A stretch of 52,827 bases of DNA, taken from contig NZ_JAAFKG010000053.1 of assembly GCF_013299185.1 (NCBI RefSeq), forward strand, positions 1-52,827, given 5' to 3'. How positions within the stretch are numbered: position 1 is the stretch's first letter; every line of letters starts with the position of its first letter. This stretch comes from Microcoleus sp. bin48.metabat.b7b8b9.023. Its GTDB lineage: Bacteria; Cyanobacteriota; Cyanobacteriia; Cyanobacteriales; Microcoleaceae. The position numbers were made by a program, and so were the translations under genes. The notes beneath the pieces are model-generated. The model searched no databases. It had not been told where the DNA came from and saw nothing but the letters and a program-made list of their open reading frames with translations. Below are positions 25,867 through 34,214 of this stretch, in pieces.

Positions 25867-26281
25867 CGCTCAGAGATTTCCCTACAAAATCATTGACACC
25901 AGTCTTGGCATGGTCGATCGAATGCCGTATCTGCCATTGACACTCAGCCTCAACGATCGATCCTTGAACGCTGAGGGCTTACTAGATACAGGCGCAAGCG
26001 TTAATGTTTTGCCCTACGAGTTAGGGCTACAACTGGGCTTAGTCTGGGAAAATGAGACACTCTCAATCGTATTGGCTGGGAATTTGGCTCGATTTGAAGC
26101 CCGCGCAGTCGTTGTAAACGGTCGAGTTAGTTCATTCCCAACGCTTAACTTGGCATTTGCCTGGACACAAGCAGCCGATGTGCCTTTGATCTTGGGGCAA
26201 GCTAATTTCTTCTTCGAGTTTGAGGTCTGTTTCTTCCGGGCGCGTTCAGAATTTGAAATCCGTCCCAAGCAGAGTGAATAG
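25859..26281 (+). CDS. retropepsin-like clan AA aspartic protease (copy 2)
   Basis: A 140-aa paralogue of the gene at 4583. The active-site motif is GLLDTGASVNVLPYELGLQL (canonical DTG), with VPLILGQANFF as the second structural element. No signal peptide. It forms a fixed pair with the 73-aa protein upstream. The protease assignment rests on motif and length; the target is unknown. Confidence 0.8.
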   Translation: MIDAQRFPYKIIDTSLGMVDRMPYLPLTLSLNDRSLNAEGLLDTGASVNVLPYELGLQLGLVWENETLSIVLAGNLARFEARAVVVNGRVSSFPTLNLAFAWTQAADVPLILGQANFFFEFEVCFFRARSEFEIRPKQSE

Positions 26282-26299
26282 AAATGAAGGTACTCCCAC

Positions 26300-26395
26300 T
26301 ATACCGTTATCTCACAAACTCTGTCTGACTTTGGAGATGGTTCGGAAGCTCGATCGAGAATTAAGGATTCCGCCTAAGATTCTCATTTCCACCCG
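26300..26395 (+). other. cassette junction with degraded attC and leader (copy 2)
   Basis: CCG^TTATCTCACAAACTCTG at 26304-26322 matches the right half of the attC junctions at 25478 and 30961 and is followed by the same TTGGAGATGGTTCGGAAGCT leader. The left half (R'' and L'') is missing; AGATAAC is not present upstream. So this is a junction whose attC has lost its 5' arm. Confidence 0.6.
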
Positions 26396-26457
26396 ATGAG
26401 TCGGTACAAACCCCACTTAACAACAATAGAACCCCATTCCAACAACATTGACATACT

Positions 26458-26478
26458 CCTCGGCGTGAACGCACGAGG
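26458..26478. other. right-end hairpin of TnpB element
   Basis: CCTCG and CGAGG arms around GCGTGAACGCA, 16 bp beyond the tnpB stop. Subterminal hairpins of this kind mark the ends of IS200/IS605-family elements and also the region that encodes the guide RNA of TnpB. Confidence 0.55.
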
Positions 26479-26493
26479 ATTCTAATTCATGAC

Positions 26494-27729
26494 TCAATGA
26501 AGTCCACTTACTATTTCAAGTTGCCCATCAATAATAGAGGTGGTCTTCTCCTCATGCTTTCCCTCTTTCAAGGCGGATTCCTCTTGCCCAGAGGTACCGT
26601 TTTGCCATTCAACACCCAACATTTTCATACCTTTTTTGAGGATGTTGAGCGCCGCATTCCTATCGCGACAAATCTCTAGTCCACAATTAGCGCATGAGTG
26701 AGTTCTGGTGCTGAGTGATTTTTTCGCTCTATGGCCGCAATTAGAACAATCTTGAGATGTATAAGCTGGGTTAATCGCAACCACTACTTTATCCCAGATT
26801 TTCCCGTAGTATTCCAGCCATTGAATGAATTGATACCAACTAGCATCGGAAATTGACTTAGCCAAGTGATGATTTTTGACCATGTTGGCAATCTGCAAAT
26901 CTTCATACACCACGACATCGTTAGACATCACTACGTTTCGGGCAAGCTTGATCGCCCAATCTTTCCGCTGGCGTTGGATTTTGAGATGAACTTTTCCTAG
27001 TCGTTTCCGTGCTTTATGGTAGTTGTTTGATTGAGGTTTTGCACCTTTAACAAACTTCTTGCTTAACCGTCTAGCAGCTTTTTTTAATTTGCATTCAGAC
27101 TTTCGCAAGAACTGAGGGTAGATGACAGCATGATTGTTTTGGTCTTTGGTGAAATATTTCAACCCTAGATCCAATCCTACAATATCACCTGTATACACTC
27201 CTTCCTCTTTGCGGATGGCATCAAAGCAAAATTGAGCATAATACCCATCCGCTCGTCTCACTACCCTGACACGGTTGATTTTTAAGGTGTGGAGGTCTGA
27301 CCGTGTTTCTTTGTTGCAAAATAGCGATAAAGTTCCAATCTCAAAACCATCTGTGAAGTTAATACTCATACAATCTTCGGATAGTTTCCATCCTGAAACC
27401 TTATATTCTACTGAGCGACAATGTTTTTTAAACTTAGGATAACCCTTCTTTTTCGCACCTTCTTTACATCTAGTATAAAAGCTAGAGATAGCTGCCCAAG
27501 CACGTTCTACGCTAGCTTGTCTGGCTGCTGAGTTCAATTTCTTAGCGAAAGGAAACTCTTTAGCTAGATCCTTGCATAGTGTATACAAGTTTGCCTTACC
27601 AACTTTTTCGTTATCCATCCAAAATCTCACAGCTTTATTTCTAATGAACTGCGCTGTCTGGATGGCTTCGTCGAGTGCTGAATACTGCTCTCCTGTTCCG
27701 TTTTTTAGCTTTGCTTCTCTTACTATCAT
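26494..27729 (-). CDS. tnpB: RNA-guided nuclease TnpB of an IS200/IS605-type element (no TnpA)
   Basis: A 411-aa TnpB. RuvC catalytic residues are seen in GLDLGLKYF (D), VVYEDLQIAN (E) and CRDRNAALNIL (D). The zinc ribbon is CSNCGHRAKK...CANCGLEIC. All needed residues are present, so it may be active as an omega-RNA-guided endonuclease. No TnpA transposase accompanies it. The element, bounded by hairpins at 26458 and 27784, sits inside the cassette region and separates the junction at 26306 from the next gene. Confidence 0.93.
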   Translation of the reverse strand: MIVREAKLKNGTGEQYSALDEAIQTAQFIRNKAVRFWMDNEKVGKANLYTLCKDLAKEFPFAKKLNSAARQASVERAWAAISSFYTRCKEGAKKKGYPKFKKHCRSVEYKVSGWKLSEDCMSINFTDGFEIGTLSLFCNKETRSDLHTLKINRVRVVRRADGYYAQFCFDAIRKEEGVYTGDIVGLDLGLKYFTKDQNNHAVIYPQFLRKSECKLKKAARRLSKKFVKGAKPQSNNYHKARKRLGKVHLKIQRQRKDWAIKLARNVVMSNDVVVYEDLQIANMVKNHHLAKSISDASWYQFIQWLEYYGKIWDKVVVAINPAYTSQDCSNCGHRAKKSLSTRTHSCANCGLEICRDRNAALNILKKGMKMLGVEWQNGTSGQEESALKEGKHEEKTTSIIDGQLEIVSGLH

Positions 27730-27783
27730 GAAACTATATTACCATGCCTAATCACTTTCTATTCAGCATAGTCCCAAATAAAG

Positions 27784-27799
27784 CCGTCGTGAACGACGG
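27784..27799. other. left-end hairpin of TnpB element
   Basis: CCGTCG-TGAA-CGACGG, a perfect 6-bp stem about 55 bp upstream of the tnpB start on the minus strand. Together with the hairpin at 26458 it brackets an element of about 1.35 kb. Confidence 0.55.
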
Positions 27800-27861
27800 G
27801 GCTTTTACCCAAATTTTTGGTAAAGTAAACTGAGAGCAGCCCCATTCGCCCCAATTGACCT

Positions 27862-29412
27862 ATGCCACGTTGGTTCAATACCGCTGGCCCTTGCCAAAAA
27901 GACATTCATTATATGTTACCAGCAACCCGTCGCCTCCCAAATTTAGAGCGACTAATTGCTCAGCAAAGCTATTTCGTCATCCATGCACCCCGACAAGTGG
28001 GAAAAACCACGGCCATGCTGGCTTTAGCCAAGCAACTTACCGATAGCGGACAATACACTGCGATCGTTGTTTCAGTAGAGTTAGGTTCGCCCTTTAATGA
28101 CAATCCACAACAAGCCCAAGCGGCGATTTTAAGTTCTTGGCGAAGTGAGGCGCGAGTCTATTTGCCACCGGAGCTCCAGCCACCACCAAAACAAGAAATG
28201 GAGGTGGGACAAGGAATTGAAGAAACCTTGCGGCAGTGGGCACAAACTTCACCTCGCCCTTTAGTAGTCTTCATTGATGAAATTGATTCGCTGCAAAATG
28301 AAGTATTGCTATCGGTTTTGCGTCAATTACGCAATGGTTATCCCTCTCGTCCTCGTGCGTTTCCGCAATCGGTGGGCTTAATCGGTTTGCGGGATGTTCG
28401 CGATTACAAAGTGGCTGCGGGGGGAAGCGATCGCCTCAATACATCCAGTCCGTTTAATATTAAAGTGCGATCGATTACGCTCAGAGATTTTAATGCCTCA
28501 GAAGTCGCAGAACTCTACGCGCAACATACCCAGGATACCGGACAAGTTTTTACACCGGAAGCCGTAGCATTAGCTTTTGAATTAACACAAGGACAACCTT
28601 GGTTGGTGAATGCTTTAGCCAAAGAAATTGTCGAAGAATTAGTTATTGATGAATCTATAGAAATTACACCCGAACATATTTTAGAAGCTAAAGAAATTCT
28701 GATTAAACGACAAGATACACATTTGGATAGTTTGGCTGAACGACTGCGAGAAAACCGAGTCAAAGCAATTATCGAGCCCATACTAGCCGGACAAGAATTG
28801 CCAGAATCTTCTAATGACGATCGCCAATACCTCGTAGATTTGGGTTTGCTAAAACGAGATCCGGCCGGGGGCTTAGTTATTGCTAATCCGATTTATCGAG
28901 AAGTGTTGCCGCGAGTTTTGGCCCAAGGCCCGCAAGATAGTTTACCGACGATCAGTCCGAGTTGGTTGAATCCTCGCGGTGAACTGATCACCGAAGCACT
29001 CCTGCAAGCGTTTCTCGGCTTTTGGCTGCAACATGGCGAACCGTTACTCAAAAGTGCGTCTTACCCCGAAATTGCTCCACATTTGGTGTTGATGGCGTTT
29101 CTGCATCGGGTGATTAATGGTGGGGGAACGTTGGAGAGGGAATATGCGATCGGGCGAGACAGGATGGGTTTGTGTTTGCGTTACGGTGAAGTCACATTAG
29201 GTATTGAATTAAAGGTTTGGCGGACTCGGAAAGTAGATCCGTTGAGTAAAGGGTTGGAACAGTTAGATGGATATTTGGCTAGATTGGGACAGGATGAGGG
29301 GTGGTTGGTAATATTCGATCGGCGCGAGAATGCACCGGAGTTGGAAGAGCGATTGAAAACCGAAATTCAGGTTAGTCCAATGAGAAGAACGATTACGGTG
29401 ATTCGTGCGTGA
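27862..29412 (+). CDS. AAA-like ATPase with C-terminal PD-(D/E)XK nuclease-like domain
   Basis: A 516-aa protein. Walker A is HAPRQVGKTTAML near residue 40-52 and Walker B LVVFIDEIDS near 135. A winged-helix-like region follows (LVDLGLLKRDPAGGLVIANP). The C-terminus has the pattern of the nuclease fold found in such ATPases: GRDRMGLCLRYGEVTLGIEL-K, then QLDGYLARLG. Proteins of this AAA-like/nuclease layout are common and poorly understood in cyanobacteria. It ends directly at integron-head copy B (stop 29412, repeat from 29414). Confidence 0.8.
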   Translation: MPRWFNTAGPCQKDIHYMLPATRRLPNLERLIAQQSYFVIHAPRQVGKTTAMLALAKQLTDSGQYTAIVVSVELGSPFNDNPQQAQAAILSSWRSEARVYLPPELQPPPKQEMEVGQGIEETLRQWAQTSPRPLVVFIDEIDSLQNEVLLSVLRQLRNGYPSRPRAFPQSVGLIGLRDVRDYKVAAGGSDRLNTSSPFNIKVRSITLRDFNASEVAELYAQHTQDTGQVFTPEAVALAFELTQGQPWLVNALAKEIVEELVIDESIEITPEHILEAKEILIKRQDTHLDSLAERLRENRVKAIIEPILAGQELPESSNDDRQYLVDLGLLKRDPAGGLVIANPIYREVLPRVLAQGPQDSLPTISPSWLNPRGELITEALLQAFLGFWLQHGEPLLKSASYPEIAPHLVLMAFLHRVINGGGTLEREYAIGRDRMGLCLRYGEVTLGIELKVWRTRKVDPLSKGLEQLDGYLARLGQDEGWLVIFDRRENAPELEERLKTEIQVSPMRRTITVIRA

Positions 29413-29413
29413 A

Positions 29414-29539
29414 AATGTAATCTAAAATATAATAAAGATAGCTTTTTTCGGTACGACGGCTCATATGTTTGAGCCGAAGCGTGCAGCGAACTCGATCTAG
29501 GAAACGAGATTCTGATGGGGAGTAAGAAGGGGTTGACAT
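29414..29539 (-). pseudogene. intI: 5' stub of an integron-type tyrosine recombinase (copy B)
   Basis: The same 42-codon N-terminal fragment as copy A: MSTPSYSPSESRFLDRV, RCTLRLKHMSRRTEKSYLYY, ILDYI. The frame runs only six codons further into unrelated sequence (FTHESP, stop). Divergence from copy A is mostly silent or conservative in this part, though no catalytic domain remains to select for. Confidence 0.85.
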
Positions 29540-29562
29540 ACATCATCGAGCTGCGGTATTAT
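29533..29562 (+). promoter_or_regulatory. cassette promoter (Pc-like), copy B
   Basis: TTGACA at 29533-29538, an 18-bp spacer, TATTAT at 29557-29562, reading toward the kinase cassette. The spacing and both hexamers are identical to copy A although the spacer has changed. Confidence 0.65.
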
Positions 29563-29758
29563 TCGATTATATCCAGTATTGTACCCCAATTGCAATATCA
29601 TTATAAGATTTATCGACAGCACGGTAACAAATCTGCAAAATATCAAAGCTTATCGTATGGGATGCTTCGATAAATCTAATCATTGCAACTGACGCGAATT
29701 TAAGATTGTTAGCTTCGTCGAGAGGCGATCCTCTTCGAGTGCTTCGCTAACGCGCACA

Positions 29759-29778
29759 GTTGAACTAAATCGTTAGGC
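29759..29778 (+). other. attI-like recombination core, copy B
   Basis: GTTGAACTAAATCG^TTAGGC; core GTTAGGC at 29772-29778, a perfect GTTRRRY. The cassette begins at 29773 with TTAGGC, the exact complement partner of the R'' box GCCTAAC of its own attC at 30880. Confidence 0.82.
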
Positions 29779-29870
29779 TTCCTCGAAGGCAGAGATTGTT
29801 AATAGTGTTCAAAACGAAGCAGGTTTTGCCTTTCCAAGGCTAGTTGTTAAAATAATTTTGAGAGGGAAAA

Positions 29871-30869
29871 ATGTGGGATCGGATAAAGCTGCTTAGTAAA
29901 CTTGGAGAGGGTGGCATGGGTGAGGTACATCTTGCATACGACCCATCTCGCGCCGCCCAGTTTGCTGTAAAAAAACTGCATCCACATCTTCTTCGTAATA
30001 AAGATAAAGTGAGATTTCGTAGAGAAATTGATAATCTTCGTATGCTTGAACATCCAAACATTGTGCGAATCATTGATTTCTCAGAAGATTCAAATGCGCC
30101 TGGATACATGATGGAATACTGTCCTGACGGTTCTATAGCAGGTGTTGTATCGCAGACCTGCCATAGCTCAGAGCATGCACTTGAGATTTACTGGCAGATA
30201 GCTAGAGGCTTAAAATTTGCACACAATTCTCCGGGAATGATTATCCATCGTGACATTAAGCCTGGTAACATTCTTTTAGGAGCTGATGGTAATGCAAAAA
30301 TTAGCGATTTTGGGTTAAGTGTTGCGATGGAAAGTGAAGATGTAAGAGTAACTACCTCAAATTGGAATAGCCCATTCTTTAGCCCTCCTGAGCAGTATCG
30401 TGATTTTGCAAGTGTTGATAGAAGAGGAGACATCTACTCTCTTGGTGCAACTCTTTACTATTTACTAACAGGCGAATATTATGATGTCACTACTGGCTTA
30501 TCAAAATTGCAGGACCCATTGAAACGCTTTCTAGAAAAGCATCTTGCCGAGAACAGAGACAATAGGTTTAACAGCCTAGAAGAGGCTGAAGATTTTTGGC
30601 AACGATTAAATAGCAATGATGAAGTGCAACGTTATTCTACCTTGCGCCAAGATGAGAAGCTTAACTCAATAGAGAATTTTTTTGATGTTTTTTGCGGAAT
30701 GGATAATGATTTAGTGCATACAAGCCACGCTGCTTATTTTCTTGATGAAGTAGCCAAGCTCGAAACCGATCCAGATATAATTCAACGCATACAAGAATGT
30801 AGATCCTATGTGGAGGAAGTGTGTCGGCAAATAGCAGCCGAGATGGAACAAGATAATCCCGCGTACTAA
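29871..30869 (+). CDS. cassette-encoded Ser/Thr protein kinase
   Basis: A 332-aa Hanks-type kinase without membrane segment. Gly loop LGEGGMGEVHLAY, catalytic Lys in FAVKKL, HRDIKPGNILL, DFG in ISDFGLS, and a SPPEQYRDF activation-loop end, so catalytically complete. After the kinase domain (about residue 250) come ~80 residues of predicted helices (LNSIENFFDVFCGMDNDLV, YVEEVCRQIAAEMEQD) with no known fold. It fills an integron-like cassette (29773-30961). The substrate is unknown; protein kinases are unusual cassette cargo. Codon use is more AT-rich than the core genes. Confidence 0.88.
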   Translation: MWDRIKLLSKLGEGGMGEVHLAYDPSRAAQFAVKKLHPHLLRNKDKVRFRREIDNLRMLEHPNIVRIIDFSEDSNAPGYMMEYCPDGSIAGVVSQTCHSSEHALEIYWQIARGLKFAHNSPGMIIHRDIKPGNILLGADGNAKISDFGLSVAMESEDVRVTTSNWNSPFFSPPEQYRDFASVDRRGDIYSLGATLYYLLTGEYYDVTTGLSKLQDPLKRFLEKHLAENRDNRFNSLEEAEDFWQRLNSNDEVQRYSTLRQDEKLNSIENFFDVFCGMDNDLVHTSHAAYFLDEVAKLETDPDIIQRIQECRSYVEEVCRQIAAEMEQDNPAY

Positions 30870-30879
30870 TAGAATAGAA

Positions 30880-30967
30880 GCCTAACAACGGCGCTGCACC
30901 GGAACGTTCTAGTATGGTTGGTTGAGTCGAAGAATTTGTTTGCGTCCGGTGAGCGCGATCGTTATCT
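30880..30967 (+). other. attC-like site closing the kinase cassette
   Basis: 88 bp. R'' GCCTAAC (30880-30886), R' GTTATCT (30961-30967). L'' GCGCTGCACCGGA (30891-30903) pairs with L' TCCGGTGAGCGC (30945-30956) apart from one extra G (30896). It starts 11 bp after the kinase stop. The cassette is 1189 bp. Confidence 0.85.
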
Positions 30968-31060
30968 CGCAAACTCTGCCTGATTTTGGAGATAGTTCGG
31001 AAGCTCGATCGAGAGCTTGACCTACAGAAAATTGGTAGAATAAACAGAGCTGTAAGGCAA
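30962..31060 (+). repeat. shared cassette 5' leader (copy 3)
   Basis: TTATCTCGCAAACTCTGCCT, then TTGGAGATAGTTCGGAAGCT and the AGAAAATTGGTAGAAT block, as at 25479 and 26307. It precedes the secreted-protein gene by about 120 bp. Confidence 0.7.
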
Positions 31061-31182
31061 TGGCAGCCGGTTTGACTTGTACGAATGGGAAAGGTGATGG
31101 CTTTTTCTTGAATCGTGAAACATGGCGGGCATTTAAAGCCTGCATAATATTTGCCAAAACTATCAATCGGACATAATCGCCC

Positions 31183-31716
31183 ATGAAGAAATTCCTGACT
31201 ATCCTCGCCAGTACGATCGCGATCGCCACACCCACGCTATTCGTAGACCACACTACCCTACTCGCCCAAGCCCAAACCCAAGAATCACAGCTCAAAACCC
31301 ACGCGATCGGCAATCTGACCTTCAAAGCACCCCGAAATTGGCTCGAAAATCCCAGGGGCGCAAGTGCGAATAGCCTTACTTTACACAACAAAAAGTTCCC
31401 CGATAGAGGCGGTGGATTTGCCCCCAAGGGTTTGATTCGCGTGCTTGCAACCATCAGTGAGGAAAACCTGGAAACCGCTATGAAACCGAGTTCGAGAGAA
31501 ATTCCTAAGACGACGATTAAGACAGAACGTCTAACCATTAACGGTAAAAAAGCAGTGCGCTTGTATGAAGACTATAACGACGGGTTTCCCGCAGGCATTG
31601 TCACCTATGTTGCCACAGGAAAAAAAGAAACAATTATGCTAGGAACTTTCTACTCCGACAGTGATACAGAAAAACAAGTTCAGCAAATTCAAGATTCGAT
31701 TCGCATTACTAAATAA
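31183..31716 (+). CDS. exported hypothetical protein (PsbP/DcrB-like shape)
   Basis: A 177-aa protein with a signal peptide (MKKFLTILASTIAIATP, likely cleavage near LLAQAQ). The mature domain is a mixed alpha/beta sequence (LTFKAPRNWLENP, ERLTINGKKAVRLYED, ILDSIRITK-like ending) resembling the PsbP/DcrB-type fold of small periplasmic proteins; the likeness is structural in feel, not certain. It follows the third copy of the cassette leader. No attC was found after it, so the array ends here or is eroded. Confidence 0.6.
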   Translation: MKKFLTILASTIAIATPTLFVDHTTLLAQAQTQESQLKTHAIGNLTFKAPRNWLENPRGASANSLTLHNKKFPDRGGGFAPKGLIRVLATISEENLETAMKPSSREIPKTTIKTERLTINGKKAVRLYEDYNDGFPAGIVTYVATGKKETIMLGTFYSDSDTEKQVQQIQDSIRITK

Positions 31717-31820
31717 CGGTCAAGGACTTAAATTCGGCACGTTTAACAAGAAGGCTTTTTCCAACTGGTTGAGTCAACAATCCCCGTACCTTGATAGTCG
31801 GGGAGTGTCAACAACAACTA

Positions 31821-32738
31821 TCAAGGCAACTCCACTGAACTGGGTTTAGCAATATGAGGCAAGCCCCAGCCCAATTTTTCCCGCAAAATGTGGAAAAACT
31901 CAAAAGATTGTATCCGAACAAAGCGGGCTGGGTAGGGCGATCGCTCCACTTGCACCCAATCCTCTGGCAGAACATAACATCCGCCGTTGCCATCTACCAC
32001 CATTACCAGGCGGTTGGGACTGGCAGGTAAAATTTTGACCGGTTCGGTGTTGGAAAACACCAAAGCCCGCGAAGCCATTGAATGAGGGCAAATGGGTAGC
32101 AATTGCAGCACCGGCACTCCCGGAATAATTACAGGCCCGCCGGCTGACAGCGCGTAGGCTGTCGATCCTGTCGGAGTCGAGATAATTACCCCATCTGCGG
32201 CAATATCCACAGAAGCGTGATTCCCGATCGCCACTTCAAAATGACACATACAAGTCAACGGTTCGCGATGCAGCACCATTTCATTGAGACAAAGGGCTTC
32301 CCAAAGGCAGTCGTTTTCTCGAAACAGTCGCACGGCCAACATCGATCTTTCTTCTATTTCGTATTCTCCGGCGATCGCCTTTTCCAAAGCTTGCGGGAGC
32401 AAGTTTAGGTAAGTTTCTGTTAAAAAGCCCATGTGACCGGTATTGACAGTCAGCAGCGGCACTCCGATGGGAGCAACTTGGCGAAATGCCGACAGCACCG
32501 TACCGTCGCCACCCAAAACCACCGCAAACTCCATGTCGCTGTCAAAACCGGGGGGGACAAGTTGGTCGATCGGAGTGTGGCACATGGGGCGATCTGGGCT
32601 AGAATAGCCCAAAATTCCCCCGGCACCGGAAACCGCACAGACCTCCCAGCCGCGGGCAGTCAGCTTGTCTTTCAACTCTTCGGCGATGCGACAAGAGACT
32701 GGTTTAACGTCGTTGTATATAATCCCAGCTTTCGGCAC
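31821..32738 (-). CDS. nadK: NAD kinase
   Basis: A 305-aa NAD(H) kinase making NADP(H). The GGDGT motif is in [14 protein letters not shown], followed by [10 protein letters not shown], the NE/D motif in CLNEMVLHR, and the glycine-rich [20 protein letters not shown]. Length is normal for the cyanobacterial type. Its 3' end overlaps a CCTTGATAGT/ACTATCAAGG inverted repeat (31789-31826) that may terminate both convergent genes. Confidence 0.95.
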   Translation of the reverse strand: MPKAGIIYNDVKPVSCRIAEELKDKLTARGWEVCAVSGAGGILGYSSPDRPMCHTPIDQLVPPGFDSDMEFAVVLGGDGTVLSAFRQVAPIGVPLLTVNTGHMGFLTETYLNLLPQALEKAIAGEYEIEERSMLAVRLFRENDCLWEALCLNEMVLHREPLTCMCHFEVAIGNHASVDIAADGVIISTPTGSTAYALSAGGPVIIPGVPVLQLLPICPHSMASRALVFSNTEPVKILPASPNRLVMVVDGNGGCYVLPEDWVQVERSPYPARFVRIQSFEFFHILREKLGWGLPHIAKPSSVELP

Positions 32739-32739
32739 T

Positions 32740-33717
32740 TTAAAATGTAAAAGGCATTTTTTGTTTACTCCGTTTTTTAGTCTTAAGCTGCTCGTACTCT
32801 ATTTCCCTGAGCTTCTTCATAATCAGACTGAAGTATTCTTCCAGATAAGATTCCAAAGTTGTAGTTTCTTTGGGGTCTAATCCGAAGACACTGTAAACGT
32901 CATCCATCGGAGCTTTCAAGGGTTTTCCGGCTGCTAAAACTTCTGAAAAAGCCAATCTGTCAGCTACGTTCCAACTCCACTGAAAGAACTTAGCAAATTG
33001 ACGGGTAGCCTGCAACAAGGCATCTGGCGTGCGGGTGATTTTGGCTTGTTTGCCAGAAAGGCGCTCGCACAACCGCACGATTTCTTCTGCATCCCAAGCG
33101 CGATTTCCCACCACCGGAAAGCTTTTTTTCTCGGTTTCAGGAACAGAAAGGGCTCGGACGGCAAACTTCGCTACGTCCTGAGTGTTCATGTAGGCAAGGG
33201 CTGACGGCTTGTTGGGCAGCCAGACTCCCTGACCGTCCAAAATCGGCATTGCGTACAGGCTCAGCAGTCCTTGCAAAAAGCCGCAAGGTCTCAATATTGT
33301 GTAGTCTAGACCGGATTCTGCTAAGAATAGCTCGGTACAGCGCTTAATTTCCAACAAGGGGACTTGCGGATATTTTTCGGCGTCTAGAAATGAAAAGAAT
33401 ATGTAACGCTTGATGCCTGCTGCTGCTGCTGCTTGGATCAGCGATACTTTTCCGTCCCAGTCTACTCTTTTAATGCTGACAGAATCTGCCGCGCTGGCTG
33501 TTGCTGCATCGATGATAGCAGTGACGCCTTCTAGTGCAGGAATTAAGCTGTCAGGCTGGCAAAGGTTCCCCGGTACGAGTTCGGCGCCCCATTCTTTCAA
33601 AAAGGCCGCTTTTCTGTAATTTCTGACTAAACAACGCACCTGGTAGCCCTCGTCTAGGGCGCGGCGGGCTATTTGACGGCCGAGGGTGCCGGTGGCTCCT
33701 ACAATCAATAAAGTCAT
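32740..33717 (-). CDS. ycf39: Ycf39-type NAD(P)-binding atypical short-chain dehydrogenase
   Basis: A 325-aa protein with an N-terminal Rossmann motif [39 protein letters not shown], and the Ycf39/HCF244 pattern [20 protein letters not shown] and LRPCGFLQG. Ycf39 proteins help assemble photosystem II (D1 and chlorophyll delivery) at the thylakoid. It starts 1 bp upstream of the nadK gene's start side on the same strand, so the two are probably co-transcribed. Assignment is from the motif set, not from a search. Confidence 0.9.
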   Translation of the reverse strand: MTLLIVGATGTLGRQIARRALDEGYQVRCLVRNYRKAAFLKEWGAELVPGNLCQPDSLIPALEGVTAIIDAATASAADSVSIKRVDWDGKVSLIQAAAAAGIKRYIFFSFLDAEKYPQVPLLEIKRCTELFLAESGLDYTILRPCGFLQGLLSLYAMPILDGQGVWLPNKPSALAYMNTQDVAKFAVRALSVPETEKKSFPVVGNRAWDAEEIVRLCERLSGKQAKITRTPDALLQATRQFAKFFQWSWNVADRLAFSEVLAAGKPLKAPMDDVYSVFGLDPKETTTLESYLEEYFSLIMKKLREIEYEQLKTKKRSKQKMPFTF

Positions 33718-33761
33718 CTAGGGATTAATTTATGAATCTTAAACTTTCTATAAGATAGTAT

Positions 33762-33804
33762 CAGGTTTTCGTTATGTTTTTTATAAAAACTTAACAAAAA
33801 CCTG
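33762..33804 (-). terminator. intrinsic terminator after petM
   Basis: CAGGTTTTCGTTA (33762-33774) and TAACAAAAACCTG (33792-33804) form a 13-bp stem with one mismatch and A/T-rich loop, between the petM stop and the ycf39 start on the minus strand. Confidence 0.55.
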
Positions 33805-33914
33805 AATATTTCTCATTTTCGGCTGGAGAGCCTAAGCAGCACGCTGGCGTTGAGGTGTCATGCAGAAGCTAGAAGGGTTGACCTAGAAGACTTCTGAATG
33901 ATTGTTACAAAAAT

Positions 33915-34019
33915 TTATTCTTCGCCGCCTTGCAGTTTGAGCAGGAGGAAGCCTCCGCCTATACCCACGAAAATTAGGGAAAAGGACAAAAAGGCTGCAT
34001 TGAAAATTTCAGGATTCAT
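33915..34019 (-). CDS. petM: cytochrome b6f complex subunit VII (PetM)
   Basis: A 34-aa single-span thylakoid protein: MNPEIFNAAFLSFSLIFVG, then GGGFLLLKLQGGEE. This matches PetM, a small subunit at the rim of the cytochrome b6f complex. The single TM helix runs over residues 8-27 with a short stromal tail. Too short for usual gene callers but complete, with normal start and stop. It clearly marks the host as an oxygenic phototroph. Confidence 0.92.
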   Translation of the reverse strand: MNPEIFNAAFLSFSLIFVGIGGGFLLLKLQGGEE

Positions 34020-34159
34020 GATCTATAGACCTAATTGGACGATCGCATTAAGTAAAAATAATAATATAATTTGGGCCAACCAGCTACATGAATGCTAAGA
34101 TCTCACCGAAAAACGAGCGGATGCCCTGGGCTAAGGACATGGGGAGGTAAGCGGCTGCG

Positions 34160-34179
34160 AATTCAAGTCTCCTTGAATT
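34160..34179. other. left-end hairpin of second TnpB element
   Basis: AATTCAAG-TCTC-CTTGAATT, a perfect 8-bp stem about 35 bp before the tnpB start; probably the left subterminal hairpin of an IS200/IS605-type element inserted between petM and pdxA. Confidence 0.55.
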
Positions 34180-34214
34180 ATCCATAGTATCTCACAGTGT
34201 GATATAATTGGGAG

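Larger units (their letters stand above)
29414..29772. repeat. integron-head repeat, copy B (intI stub + Pc + attI)
   Basis: Second copy of the 360-bp head at 23629. The left border is at the same integrase codon; the right border is at CTAAATCG^TTAGGC. It differs from copy A by a ~20-bp loss and a ~21-bp gain. Confidence 0.85.

Noticed and set aside
26282..26312. A complete third attC
   Set aside because: Only the R' side remains; no AGATAAC-type R'' or L'' arm is present upstream.
26494..27729. Complete autonomous IS605 element
   Set aside because: No TnpA (Y1 transposase) gene lies within or beside the element.
31717..31820. attC after the secreted-protein gene
   Set aside because: No GAGATAAC-type box and no L-box stem; only a 10-bp inverted repeat that looks like a terminator.
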